A DNA stretch of 64,000 nt from Hansfordia pulvinata (GCA_006538405.1 BJKQ01000015.1:310001-374000); one strand, 5' to 3'; positions 46,268 to 58,468 are shown, counted from the stretch's first letter. The notes: generated from the letters alone by a model not told the origin. Numbers and translations: made by a program.

Positions 46268-46903
46268 TCTGGAGATATTTGCCTCGCTTGTGCAGCCGCG
46301 CGGGCGCTGCTGTCAGTCGTCGACGGATTCAAGTACCTGAAGACACATTTCCAAGTCTTCTCCCATATAATTGATTTCTTTCTTTCCTAGGTACATTACC
46401 TACCTTTGTTCCTCACCTACCATTAGGTACTCGTAGTGTGAACTGGCCAGGGGTGGCTATAGCAATTGCATGTGAAGGCTTGCCATCTTTGCAAGCGTAA
46501 TTTGAGACATTCCATGCTGTAATACATGTACTTCGTAAGATTAACGATCAGCATACATTGTTGAGAACAAGGCTGGTCGGACGCGCGCGGCCTCACGCGT
46601 ACCTTAGGTACGGTAGGTGTGCCTGTATGTACCTTAGATTGAGTCGCGCGGCGGTACGTACCTACTCGGCCGGACACGAGGATGGGTGGCAGGCACGAAC
46701 AGAGGGGCGTTGAAGTCGCGACCGCCCCACGTCATTCACGGCCACCACCACCACAGCCTCTTGTTTACTTCCACGTCCTGAATGTTCTGTCCTCCATCCC
46801 CCGCCTCATTCTACCAGGCCCTGCCTCTTCAAGCTTCCACGGCACGCCACGACGACCCAGCTGATACTCAGCACTCTGACCGCCCCATGCCCGCCCGGTA
46901 GCC
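46268..46903. promoter_or_regulatory. Intergenic region upstream of cdc16
   Basis: Contains the 3' flank of the secreted protein gene and the cdc16 promoter. AGGTAC/GTACCT motifs are frequent (near 46391, 46425 and 46600-46660). No coding region is seen. Confidence 0.5.
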
Positions 46904-48656
46904 ATGGAGAGCTTCCTGCGGGAGTGGAGGCAAGACGCCCTGAACAAGGCCCAGTACGACGCCGCCGTCTTCATTGGCGACAAGCTTCTCGCCCTGACCA
47001 GTCAGTTTCCGTCCTGCCCGCCCTCCCTCAATCCCACCCGAGGCAGAGGGCTGCACTCACTCTCCCCCTCGCCCGCTGACCCGGCCAGATGACGATAACG
47101 ACGCCTTCTGGCTGGCCCAGGTGCACTTTGCTACCGGCAACTACACCCGCGCCCAGGCCTTCCTGGCCAAGCAGGACCTCATCACGCGCAATGCCTCGTG
47201 TCGCTACCTTGCCGGCCACTGCTACATCAAGCAGTCGCGCTTCGACGAAGCCCTCGCCGTCCTGGGCGAGCGCAACCCCACCCACCTGATACGGAACACC
47301 GCCGCCAACAAGCGCAAGACGCCACAGCAGCAGCAGCTACTGCTGCAGAACGCCAACAGGTCCGCGGCTGGCTCCCAGCACGACGACGAGCTCGCCACGC
47401 GCCGCTTCGAGGCTGCCATGTGCTACCTCCGCGGCATCTGCTACGCAAAGAAGAACGCCTTTGATCGCGCAAAGGAGTGCTACAAGGATGCCGTGCGGAT
47501 CGACGTACAGTGCTTCGAGGCCTTCCAGCAGCTCATGAAGAACTCGCTCATGTCCCCCGACGAGGAATGGGTGTTTCTCGAGTCGCTCAACTTCGACGCC
47601 ATCTCGGTTCACGACGACTCGTCTCCCTCGGCATCGCAGGAAGCGGCCGAGTTCACAAAGATGCTCTACACCACGCGCCTCTCCAAATACCGCAATCCCG
47701 ACGCTCTCAAATCCGCATGCGACTCGTTGTCCACCCACTACAGCCTCGCCCAGAACCCCGACCTGCTGCTGGCCAAAGCCGACCTGCTCTACACCCAGTG
47801 TCGCTACAGGGACGCCCTCGCCATCACCGACGCCGTCCTCGCCGACGACAAGTACAACTTCTCCATCTACCCCGTCCACCTCGCTTGTCTGTACGAGCTC
47901 GAAAAGAAGAATGTCCTCTTCCTCGTCGCCCACGACCTCGCCGATTCGCATCCTGACGAGCCCTGCACCTGGCTGGCGGTCGGCATTTACTACTTTGCCA
48001 TTGACAAAATCGCCGAGGCTCGCCGCTACTTCAGTAAGGCCAGTATGATGGATGCTCATTTCGGGCCTGCCTGGATTGGCTTCGCCCACACCTTCGCCGC
48101 CGAGGGAGAGCACGACCAGGCCATCTCGGCGTACTCGACGGCCGCTCGCCTCTTCATGGGCACCCACCTGCCTCAGGTCTTCCTTGGCATGCAGAACCAT
48201 GCCCTCAACAATATGACGCTGGCCGAGGAGTTCCTCAAGACCGCCTACGGCTTGTGCAAGACGGATCCCCTCCTGCTCAACGAGATGGGGATTGTTTACT
48301 ACCATCAAGATCGTCCTAACGATGCAATCATCATGTTCACCAAGGCTCTGGAGGTTGCCGACGACATAGACTCGGAGCCGCAAGCCTGGGTTTCCGCTCG
48401 CACCAACCTGGCCCACGCGTACCGCCGCGCGCGCCGGTTCGAAGAGGCCCTCGACCACTTTGACGATGTGTTGCGCATGGGCGGCAAAGATGCCGCCGTC
48501 TTCGCGGCAAAGGGCCTCATCTTTCTCGAGCTGGGCCAGCCTGAAGAGGCTGTCGAGGTCCTCCACCAGGCCTTAGCCATACACCCGCAAGATCCTATTG
48601 CGACTGAGTTGCTCAACAAGGCTCTCGACGAGACGGCTGCCCTAGAATTTGAGTGA
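46904..48656 (+). CDS. cdc16: Anaphase-promoting complex subunit Cdc16/APC6
   Basis: TPR scaffold subunit of the anaphase-promoting complex, the E3 ligase that triggers anaphase and mitotic exit. Exon 1 is 46904-47000, the intron 47001-47088 (GTCAGT..GCCAG), exon 2 47089-48656; the product is 554 residues. The N-terminus reads MESFLREWRQDALNKAQYD, the dimer-forming end of Cdc16/Cut9. About a dozen TPR helices follow, for example YLAGHCYIKQSRFDEALAVL, AMCYLRGICYAKKNAFDRAK, LAKADLLYTQCRYRDALAIT, WLAVGIYYFAIDKIAEARRY, WIGFAHTFAAEGEHDQAISA and ARTNLAHAYRRARRFEEALD. The order matches Cut9 closely. It is shorter than yeast Cdc16 but near fission-yeast size. The donor GTCAGT is atypical but the frame supports it. 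Confidence 0.93.
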
Positions 48657-50283
48657 GGGATGAGTGTTTCATACGAATGATGACGCCTGCAGTCATGATT
48701 GTGACTCACGACAAGCAATGCCTGACACTCAGCATGATCCGCAAAGCAGCGACGCTGGACAGACTTGTGTCCTAAGGCACGTCAGCGCCCGTGGCCAAGT
48801 CGCTCGGCCCTCATTCGCCCACTGGCACGGACAAGTCCAGTGATGCACGACAAGGCAGTGGCCCTCACTGAGATCACGAAAAGCTTGACAAAATATCTAA
48901 CACGGCTTTGAGGCGACGACCTACTTTTTATGTGAAGGGGTTTTGACCCTGGGGCATGGGCATTGTCACGAAGGCGACTGAAGCTAGAAGCCCTCCCACG
49001 ATCAGGACGAATGATTTTACGATATATCTATACCGCGAGACCTTTGCGTGGGTCTCGCATATACAGAGGACACCAGGAAGCCAACATGGATCATATCCGG
49101 GGTAGCGAGGGCGATCTGGAACCTGTGCAAAAGAGACGGGTTTTGTCCTGCAGTGTGCAAGACACGCAGCCATCTATCTGTCTCTAACTATGGAAAAGTG
49201 GTACACGAGTCCCTGGAAGCTACGAGGAAGGTAGACTACTTAGGAATGGAGCGAGCAGCAGTCAGCATATGCGAAGGAAGCCCGGCAGCGACCTACGACT
49301 TGGGCGTGACCTACCGCAGCTCAGGCATTCGTTCTTGCAAGTATTGTGCGTATAGGCCGGGATTTGCATGATGAAATTATCACACAACTGCAAGCGCCCG
49401 AGGACGTTTTGCTTGCTCGTCTGCTGACTCTTCCATTCTCGCACCCGCCATCGCCCGCGTCTGTATCGTCTCTTGCTTCGCCAGGGCCCACCAGCTATCA
49501 ATTCCAAGAATCCGGACTCCTGCGCTCGCACTGGTTTGGGCCCCAGCACCGCTTGCTGACGTGGGAAGTCGCTCACGACCTGCGGCGTAGTGAGTCGGCG
49601 TCTGGACGCGACACCAAGCAAGCATATAAGCCAAGGTCTTGCGTACTGGGACCGCCTAGGATGCTCCACCGGACCCAAGTGAGGCAACACATGAGTCTTC
49701 GCTCTCCTCTCGCCCGTGCGGCTTGGGCCCTTTCAGGCGAAATGCAATCTGTAGGACAGTGGGCACCGGCGGCCAACAGGGACCGGGGGTCTTGCGTATG
49801 TGCTGACGAGGGCGCTCCGCTGCAGCGGGTACGTGCTCCTGCGCGCGACATCGGCGGTTGAAGGGCACGGGATGCGCAGAGCCACCAGCACAGGGGCCCT
49901 GGCGCGGAGCGGGATGCGGCTCGTGGTCCTGGGTGCGACCCGTAGTCCTTGACGTGACTTTCAGTCCTCGGCAGCGATACAGTGAAATCCGGAGGCTGGC
50001 TTGATGAGAGGCGGCCGGGGCCATCTGACGAGACGCGCCCCTGGGCATGCCAAGGGCGTTGTCTGCGACGGGGAGCGCTATGGGGACGTGTTGCTACGTC
50101 TTGCCTCTCACCACAGCAGACTGGAAGTTCCGGGCAGTGGGGAGCGCAAATTGGGCCGTCCAATCTGCCAGAGTAGATACCAACCCACTTCCGCGGAGCG
50201 TTTCACTCGCGCATCGCACGGCCCAGTGTCTGTGCCACAGGTGTTTCTCTCATATCGCCGCTATGAGCTCACAATGGCTACGA
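48657..50283. other. Convergent intergenic region
   Basis: Lies between the cdc16 stop (+) and the CENP-I stop (-). No repeat or coding signal is recognised. It should hold both 3' ends. Confidence 0.45.
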
Positions 50284-52855
50284 CTAGGACTGGGAGGAGG
50301 ACTGGATGAGCTTAGTCATGGTGGTGCGCAGCAGGCGGCCAACGCCGTCCATGCCCCGGTCGTCGAGATGGCCTAGCACGCCTCGGCGGTATTCATCCCA
50401 GGACAGAAGCAGGCCACCGCGGTCGGCGAGGGCCGCGAGCGAGGCGCGCGTCACGGGACCGGCGTGGCGGGCCTCGATATCGCCGTCGCGGTCCTCAAGT
50501 TCGCGCAGGTGCGCCGTGGCCAGGCGGCCGAATGCAGGCGACAGGGTCAGGGAGAAAAGGGCGGCGAGCGGCGCGGACCCGCGCCCTCCGCCGTTGGCCT
50601 CGTCGCGCAGACGGCGGACGTAGGCTGCCAGGCCGTCTACGACGGGCGATGTAGCAACCAGGCAGCCGTGGGCGTTGCGGTCTGAGCGCGTGAAGGCCTT
50701 GGACCGCCACAAGCAGTTGCAAATGTCCATGAGAAAGCCGTTAAACTCGTTGACGTACTCGGGATCGTACTGCACCGCGCCATCCTGTGACTGCTGCTGC
50801 TGCTTGGCGTACGAGGCCTGGATTCCCTTCTTGAAGCTGGCAAGCACGCCGCACAAGCGGGACACGACGGCAGGCGACGCGCTGAACGTCAGCAGGTACA
50901 CCAACGGCGACGGAGGGATCGTCAGACGCACGCTGGCCGCGAGGTCCGTGTCGGGACCCGCCGCCAGCGCCGTGGCCTGCTCAAAAAACTCGAGCACCGC
51001 CGACTGTGCAGATGCGCTTCCTGGCGATGTCTGCAGCACCGTCAGACAGAGGCGGTTGACGTGGCGGGCAAGGCCTTCGATGGACGGCGAGGCCTTGGCC
51101 GGAGCTACTTCGGCCGACAGCACGCTGACCATCCAATAGCGAAGCAGGGCCGTATAGAAATGGAGAAGCCTCAGTTGACTCTCGGGCGTGCTGTCGAGCA
51201 TTTTGCTCTCCAGAAACTTCAGGAGGTTCTCATTAAGGTCTGTGTTGGGTAAGTGGAACGTCTTTGGCAAGGCCCGGGGGAGGGGGGGATGTCCTGTTAC
51301 ACACCGGTGAAGTCCAGCACGGGTACGTAGGACAGCGTTTCCAATATTTGCTTCAATGCGGATTTCCCGTCCCAAATCTTGAGGTAGTCCACGAAGAATC
51401 CAAGGACGGCTGGGGGCAGCCTCTGCAACAACGCATAGTGTGAGTCGACTGCGGATATACTGGTGAGGGACGGGCTGCACATACCTTAGTAGTAGTTACG
51501 TACAATCGGAAGCGATCAAACAGCTCTGCCGTACTGATCTCCGAGTGGCCGTTATCGAGATCTTGGGCGTAGGACATAAGCCAGTTAACGGCGCGCTGGT
51601 GCGCATCGGCATCGGGTCTGAGCATCAGCAGTTTTTGTAAAAGGGGGTCGTGCAGCACGGCAACCAGCTGGTTCGGAAGCTCGATTTTTTCGAGCCTATC
51701 GACGAAGCCGTCTACGTTCTCGATCTCTTCCAGGGTGACCGATTCCTGTGGCATCGGTTAGTGGCACCCAGCGCTGGCCAGGACCATGACTTGCTCACCT
51801 CGGTAACGTGTGATGTGTGTACTTCGGGAACCAGAGCGGTGACTTTACGCAGCAAGCCACGATTGACACTGCGGAAGACTCTGAAAGCTTCACGTGGCCC
51901 GTTGGTATGGGAAACGTTCTTCTCTGCATGGGAAACCTGGATCTGGTCGAGCCTCATACGCCATTCCGGGTCCGGAAACTGCCAAGGGTGAGCGAAGGCC
52001 TTGCTGGCGATCATGATAGACTTGGCTACTGACTGTGAAGGCGGACGCCTTTCCTCGGACCGCATCGCCCACAATGATCTCAGGATAGTAGTCTTTGTAG
52101 GCGCGCAAGAGGCCGACCAGTGCCGGGTCATGGCCAGTCTGGCGCGAAAGGGACAGTCTGCGGGGTCAGGCTTGCAACTGGGGGCGACAGAGGCCGGGCG
52201 ACTCACAGGTTCTGGATGCGGTATGGCCGGACGTGACGGCGTCTGGTGATGATGGCCAGGATGTGACACAGTTGTGGTCTGGGCCATGTCAGCATGTAAA
52301 GCCGACGCAAGCAGAGACGGTGTATACGGTACCTCAAGGCGGCTGTGTCGAGAAGGTTGAACAGAACGGAGTATGCCTGGGCGAGAACGGCCGGCGTTTC
52401 TATCACGTGATGGACCATGACGAGCCATCTTAGCAGGGTCGCCTGGATGGCCAGAGACGGCTTGAGCTTGCCATGCCCGAGACAGCCGACCAGTGTGATG
52501 ACGGATTCATCGCTGACGACAGTGGCCGGGTACAGATTGCGGACAATGGCAGCTAGGCTGGCTTGGTCCAGATAACCGGGAGTGGTGACGAGGGAGATGA
52601 TTTGGTGCAGGTCCTCTGGCGAGACTCCCCTTTCAGCAAGCAGCGAGGTGAAGGCGCCGACAGTCGGCTTTATGTTGCTGCTGCGCTGCTTGGCGGGCAG
52701 CTTAGAGGCTGTTGCAGGATCAGCATCTATCGTCGCCGATGCCGTGGGGCAAACCCGGCGACGGAAAGTAACTGACCTTGCACAATCCGAGTCAGGGCGT
52801 CGTGGAAGTCGATGGCTTCTGCGGGTGACGGGTCATTCCCCTGATGTGTGTCCAT
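50284..52855 (-). CDS. mis6: Inner kinetochore protein CENP-I/Mis6 (Ctf3)
   Basis: CENP-I (Mis6 in fission yeast, Ctf3 in budding yeast) is a constitutive centromere-associated network subunit needed for CENP-A loading and kinetochore assembly. Eight exons join in frame: 52777-52855, 52333-52708, 52207-52278, 52034-52157, 51799-51978, 51485-51745, 51305-51422 and 50284-51239, giving 721 residues. Conserved stretches include ASKLPAKQRSSNIKPTVG, TTPGYLDQASLAAIVRNLYP, LGHGKLKPSLAIQATLLRWL, YSVLFNLLDTAALRPQLC, TRRRHVRPYRIQNLLSLSRQ, KDYYPEIIVGDAVRGKASAF and RLPPAVLGFFVDYLKIWDG. The order is that of the Mis6 family HEAT-like solenoid. Start 52855 is preferred over the in-frame ATG at 53044, because the upstream sequence is Pro/Arg-rich and unlike the family. 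Exon count is high for this neighbourhood. Confidence 0.9.
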
Positions 52856-55260
52856 GCTGATGTCCAGGGGTCTGGTAGGTTGCAGGAGCAGGAGGGCTTT
52901 GATGCGCTGGTGGGCGCATTGGCTCACAAGACCGGTTGGTGGGATGCTTCCTGTTGATGATGGTGGCGGTGGTGGTGACAGCGCGACGCGACCGACGCGT
53001 CTAGGTACTTCAATAAGGTGTGCCTTGATTGAGCTTGTAGGCATTTGCCTTGTTGGGATGCAAGGCTCCTTACAAGATTGGAACTGTACGAGTATCTAAG
53101 GTACCTAAGGTATACTCGTAAACAGCAAATCGCCTTGTGGGGGCGGGGCAGCGACATCGCTTCCTCAGCCTGCAGTGGAGAGCCCGCGCCCGTATGCCTT
53201 GCAAGCTAACTCAAGTGGTTTACATGAGTACAATGCTTGCATGAACCGGCCCTCTCTTCACGGATAAAGTGTGGGCATTCCAATTGGGAGGTGCTCCTGC
53301 CTGATGCTGAATAGCATTCACGAGTAGGTCCCAACTTCCTAACCTACCTTCTGAACACCTAAGGCACTTCTTGATGGCTGCACCTGCCTCGGATTGCCAG
53401 CCCACAGCATGTTGGATCGCACGGGTACATCCATCCAGTGCCACTTCATGGATGCGATACGTATGGGTAGCGGGGTGCTGGTTTCCAGACACCACTCACA
53501 CGGACGGACGGTCCCGGTCTTTTCGAAGTGATCCAGCCTCCAATGGAATTATTGAACGCCTTCATCACCACTTCGAATCTTGCAGCGCAATGTCAAATGT
53601 GTCAAATTCGCCTTCCAAGTCATTTTTATCGTTCGTCCCTCGTTTATGTACCCGGGTAGGTAGCTGTCTAGCGACCGCAGACTTGTGCTGCCCTTTCGAC
53701 AGCGCCACACCGGCTTCTCGGGCCTCGTGTCACACAACTCCCTGGTCCAAAGACAGGATGGGCAATACGAACTCGTCGTGGCACACCCTCAGCACCGCCC
53801 GTCTATTAGCAGTCCGCCGCAGATCAGAGAAGACCGCCCGTCCCGGCTCTTTCCATCATGCCACGAAATGCTGACACTTCTCCGACTGCTTTGCACGACC
53901 GCACTCATCCGCCGATTTGCGATGCCGCTATCCGACGCCCCCAGACCCCGGGGCTTTACTTTCAACCCAGTCGCCACGATTGTGCTTGATACATACCCGA
54001 TACCCCTTTTCATGCACGCACAGGCCTCGAAATTCACTCAAGAACATGGATTCCTCCCTCGGTCGAATAGCATCTGGCGGCTATTAGCTCCTCACAGCTC
54101 GGACGGCTGGCATCACAAAAATCCCCTTATCTCGGGGCCGATGACCTCGCCGTTGCACCGTTGCACCCCACAAGCAACGCCGGCAGCAGGGATCAGAGCT
54201 GACTCTCGGGTAGCCGGGCTTCGACTCAGTCATCCAGCGTTACATTGTCTTGTGTTTCCGTGCCTTGCGAGATGCTGAAGGTTATGGCGAAGAGCTGATA
54301 ATGGGTGAATTCCGAGACAATGCTGCATCCGTTCCGGCACGTTAATAGCTCCCCCCGCTGGACGACGCCCTGCTTTTCGACCACTCAAAAAGTACTGCTG
54401 CTCATACTTGGTGATCCTCTGCATAGCACACTGTGCAAAGCCGTCGGCTTGTCCAGCTGTTAGCCACAGAACGAGGCAGGTGTCAATCTGTCACATCCAT
54501 TCATGGCGAGTTGTGAGTGATCAACGACGCTCGTGTCGGGCTTTCTACTCAACTATCGCCTCGACATGTCACGTCGTACATTGTCAAAGTGATGCAGATC
54601 GTTCTAGATATTACGCCTGTACGGAATTTGCCTTCTTTTCTCCCATTCCTAACGGCATCCCAACAGAGCGATGCGATACCGTTGGTCTCTATTTCACGAG
54701 CTTCCATGCGATGTTTACCTCCTCTTCCCCTGACCAGTCGAGGCGTGACAGGGGTCCTCATTGGCGGCCTTTGTGGCGCCACTCCCACCCCCATCTGTCA
54801 GGTCACCACGATCTGTAGAAGGCGCTGCTGACTGCATCTCTGAACTAGCCTCGGTGTTGGTCCTAGACGTATCGTCCATCGGAACGAGGCCCTTGTGGTA
54901 TTCGATGGCTGCGGAACGCTTCCTTCGTGTCCTGTGCGACGCGGAGTGGCACCGGCGGTGCATGCAACATTGGCAGGTCTAGCTCGGAGCTGAATGGACG
55001 CGGCCCTCGGCGTATATTGATCATAAAGGGCCTATGCTGAGACTGCAGTCTCATGTCCGACATCCAGGTTATCATCGGGGGTGAAGTGATGAAAAGGATT
55101 CAGTCGAGCTTCATCAGTGAACTCACCTTCCAGCTAGATAAGCTCTGGGTTTGCGATTTCCAGACGCATGTTTTGAAGACTGGTCCTGCAACCGACAACA
55201 GGAAAGTCTCCCAGTTCTATGCCCGGCCGTTGCCTCCAACAACGCCAGTGACACACTACC
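52856..55260. other. 2.4 kb divergent intergenic region; no GH3 barrel found
   Basis: Lies between the CENP-I start (-) and the GH3-GNAT gene (+). An intact GH3-GNAT gene would need about 1 kb of catalytic-barrel exons here, but no frame reads like a GH3 barrel. TACGAGTAT and ATACTCGTA form inverted arms at 53087-53120 around an AGGTACCT core. An open frame at 55053-55262 (MSDIQVIIGGEVMKRIQ...) ends at the splice donor but in the wrong phase to be joined. Confidence 0.45.
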
Positions 55261-57086
55261 ATGTGAGTTCATTGCGAGTATTCCGGTGTTCAGCACTTTA
55301 GTCTCCGAACTCTACTCACCTGGACCAACCCAAGTACGACTAACACATATCAAACCAGGTCAATCCACTTGACGCCGTCACTGCCGATAGCGAACGACCC
55401 TCTTGGGTGGCCTTGCGTCCACATTCTCAGAGACTACAACGAATCCGTCCCTATCCCCAGGCTTCTCGTCCAATCGCACACCATAGGGCTTCTCACGCCG
55501 GTAGTCCCGCCCCCCATTGGCATTGATCCATCGACTTCGTTTGATACGCTGAGCAACGCAATCATCGTGCGCCATGGGCGACTGGCCCATCTGGGTTATG
55601 AAGGCCCTCTCGGAATAGATCATAAAGCATGTGTGGACAGCTGCAACCTGATAGTTCTCGTGATCGCCGGCCCGGTTACACCGTTGGAGAACAACATTGC
55701 CAAAATGTGTTCGCGCATGGTTGGCTCAAAGCCATATGTGATCCTGGTATGCTGTCCGTCAATGAATGGTCTCATGCTTCGCGATTTCAACTCGCCTACG
55801 GTTCTCCACGTTCCGGACCACAGCGCAAACAGCCAGCTGGCAGCAGCAGCCGTGCTTTTCGGTGAGATGTCGGCTTCGTGGACGACCGAGCTCGCCTCGA
55901 CTCCTACGGATTCCCCCAAGCAAGGATGGACTGTGGATTCGTGGTCGCCGTCCACCAGTGACTCGGAAATGCAGGAAGTGGCCGTGCTATGGAACCTCTG
56001 CCTGCCAGTCAAATTCGGCCTGGAAACGACCATACTGAAGGGGCTGCTGGACCGGGAGGGCTACGCATCGCACTTTATCGTCTCAGACCCCGACACCAAG
56101 GCCGTTATCGGGTTTTGCGCAACGTACTCGTACTACTGGAACCAGCGGACCGATGACGTCTTGGGCTCCATCGCCATGCTCATTGTCCACCCGGGCTTTC
56201 GGTCCAGAGGCATTGGCACCTGCCTGTACAGGGTCGCGTGGGAGCAGCTGCTTCGGATCAAGGGACTGGCCGGCGTTCAGCTGGGCACTTACTTGCCTCG
56301 CTTACTCTGCGGGGTCCCAATCGAGCTCAGCAGCATATCGTGGTTTGAGAGGCGGGGTTGGGACATGACAAGGCGGGCTCTGGGGCAGGGCCAGGAGATT
56401 GCCGACTTTGTGATACCCGTTCGCAAATGGCTCGAGAACGTCGCGCCCGGCGGGCATGCGCTGGAGATTCGGCACCCGACACAAGTGGAGGTCGACGAAG
56501 TGATCGTATTCGTCGAAGATGAGAGCTACCGTCAAGGATGCATCGGCTTCTTCCAGGCTTTGAGCAACACGCTGAGAGAGGGCTTTCTGAGCTGCGTCAT
56601 GGCGGCGTGGTCCGGCTCGATTCTCATCGCTGCTGCTTTGATATACAAGCCGGATGATGGCAGTCCCATCTCGATTGACTTGCCCTGGGCGGGGACCATG
56701 GGGCAGGACTGGGGCGGCATCACTTGTATTCTCTGCGATCGTGGGTCTTTGTTATCCGTTCCCCACCGCACCCCGAGCGCCGTCGAGAACTGACGTTGAG
56801 GCCACAGTCAAACGCCCGCAGATATCGGACGAGATGTTTGTCTTCTTCGACGCGTGTGTCAAGAACCTGAAGGAACGCGGGGTGGAGAACGTCTTCATCG
56901 ACGCCATACGGCTGAGCATTGACGGCTGGCTGGCTCTGGGTGAGTTCGGGGGAGTTCGGGTCTCCGCCTGAACAGACGCTGGCTGACACTTCTTGGTCTT
57001 CAGGTTTCGAGAAGTGGGCACAATACGCGGATTGCTTGGTCAGATGGGAGAGCAACGAGCAGCAGCCCTCGAGCGCTGTGGCTTGA
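55261..57086 (+). CDS. GH3 C-terminal domain + GNAT acetyltransferase-like protein, lacking the GH3 catalytic barrel
   Basis: Fungal GH3-GNAT proteins (Candida Ngs1, Trichoderma NAG3 type) combine a glycoside hydrolase family 3 module with a GNAT domain, and Ngs1 is a GlcNAc sensor. Here only the rear half is found. GH3 C-terminal-like residues about 15-175 include HILRDYNESVP, IGLLTPVVPPP, CNLIVLVIAGP and AAAAVLFGEM. The GNAT domain spans about 190-345, with FCATYSYYW and SIAMLIVHPGFRSRGIGTCL (motif A), then GWDMTRRALG. A second GNAT-like part follows (about 375-500). Exons: 55359-56740, 56808-56939, 57004-57086. An intron 55263-55358 (GTGAGT..AACCAG) would place AT at 55261-55262 next to G, creating a split ATG and 532 residues. 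Alternatively the gene is a 5'-truncated pseudogene. The domain call is firm; the 5' end is not. Confidence 0.7.
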
Positions 57087-58119
57087 CCTGACCTCGGAAC
57101 CCTCGTGGCCAGTGAGGGCACATGTCGAAATAGCCTTGGGCCGACCCACCGAGCATGCTCTCACGGCCAACTGTCCTTGTCGCATTGCTGCTTGCTCTTT
57201 AGCTCCCTCTCTCGTCAATCTTGGCGAAGATCGAACAGTCTGGCCACGCAAGTAAGAATCAGAGTAGGACGGCGCTTCATGCGGCTCTTCCTTCGCCTGG
57301 AGATGGCTTGGGCCTAGTCTTCTCATTCCGATCGACGACAAGGCAGAGGCATAGCCACGTACTGCTTCAGCATGCACCACGAGTCTCGCGGAAAAGATTT
57401 AAGCAGTATTCTATGCTTGAAAAAAAAAAAGAGAGAAAAGGACAAGGAGTATTGAGAAAGCACAGTCCCGCATTACTCAAGGTTTGAATTACGAGTATCT
57501 GCCAAACTTGCTCTCTGCCGTGAACCACGTGTCGAGATCTAACTTAAGCCCTTACCCCCAGTTTACCTAGCACTAGGTACCGACTGCATTGACATACCCA
57601 CCCGTCAATGGCCGGCCATTCCTTCGCGGACGCCTGTCGGGCTCTCAGGCCGCCGATCGGCCACTGGCTGCAGTATAGGCGGCGGCCGGCCGGTCGGCAC
57701 CCAGAACGAAATGGGCGGGCTGAGAAAGCGTGAGCGCGATGATCAATCCTACTCCTTCCGCGCCGTCTGGCCCGCGCCGGGGCGACGGAATCGAATCGCT
57801 CGCTCGTCGCGAAGATGCTCAGGGGCTGAGGGAGGCCGGGAAATGTTCGAGAAGCTGTTATATAGACGACCAAGCGTCTCATACACGTCTCTCCCGCTCT
57901 CATCCCCATCCATCCATCCATCCATCCCCCCTCTCTTCATCTCTGGGGCACCCCTCGCCAAGACGAAAGGCACCCCGCCGCCGAAATACAACCTTGCAGC
58001 CGGACGCGATACCTCTCTTGTCTGCTTCCGACGTCCCTGCCGCTAGAGACATCAATTTAGCCTGTACGAGTGGTCCGTCAGCCCTTTGGACTCGAAAGAG
58101 GCCCCCGCCGCCCATCGGC
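57087..58119. other. Intergenic region upstream of a secreted-protein candidate
   Basis: No coding region is recognised. It contains a short poly-A run at about 57420-57430 and a CATC tetranucleotide repeat at about 57898-57927. The last 300 bases are the likely promoter and leader of the gene at 58120. Confidence 0.45.
57898..57927. repeat. CATC tetranucleotide repeat
   Basis: About six CATC units, slightly imperfect at the 5' end, upstream of the secreted-protein candidate at 58120. Confidence 0.8.
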
Positions 58120-58468
58120 ATGAAGCGAACGCTGCTGCTAGCGCTCTGCGCCGCGACGTCGGTCCTGGCTGCCACAATCTACGTCCCGGTCAAGCGCAGC
58201 GCCACTCCTGTAAGTTCGCTCTCTTTCGGTCCTCGTGGCCTGTTTCTGCTTGCGTGTCTCTCTCCTTCCGTCGGCGATGCCAGCGCTCGTCTGCGGAGAG
58301 GAACCCAAGGCCCCTGCGCTCTTCCTCATATACGTCGATTCACTGCAGCGCGAGCCCTGTCAGTGCATAGAAATAGAAACGATAGCTGACACCCCGGAAA
58401 ATGGGAACAGCAATGTGTGCCGCTATGCCTCCAGAGACTGGGCAACAACGATGCCGGCGCGCAGGTGA
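58120..58468 (+). CDS. Putative small secreted protein
   Basis: Exon 1 (58120-58209) encodes a convincing signal peptide, MKRTLLLALCAATSVLAATI, then YVPVKRSATP and a GTAAGT donor. Two acceptors keep phase 0. Using the pyrimidine-rich GCCAG site, exon 2 is 58284-58370 and the product is 58 residues with no clear feature. Using the weaker GAGAG site, exon 2 is 58301-58468, giving 85 residues with a CQC motif and a further cysteine (EPCQCIEIETIADTPENG, NVCRYASRDW). The end given here is for the longer form. A KR dibasic pair after the signal peptide fits Kex2 processing. No family is recognised. It lies convergent to another secreted-protein candidate. Confidence 0.45.

Noticed and set aside
47337..48566. 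409-residue open frame on the minus strand
   Set aside because: It is antisense to Cdc16, where TPR motifs make the plus strand the coding strand.
55053..55262. Open frame MSDIQVIIGGEVMKRIQ... as a 5' exon of the GH3-GNAT gene
   Set aside because: It reaches the donor at 55263 in phase 0, while the downstream frame needs two leftover bases. It also does not resemble GH3.
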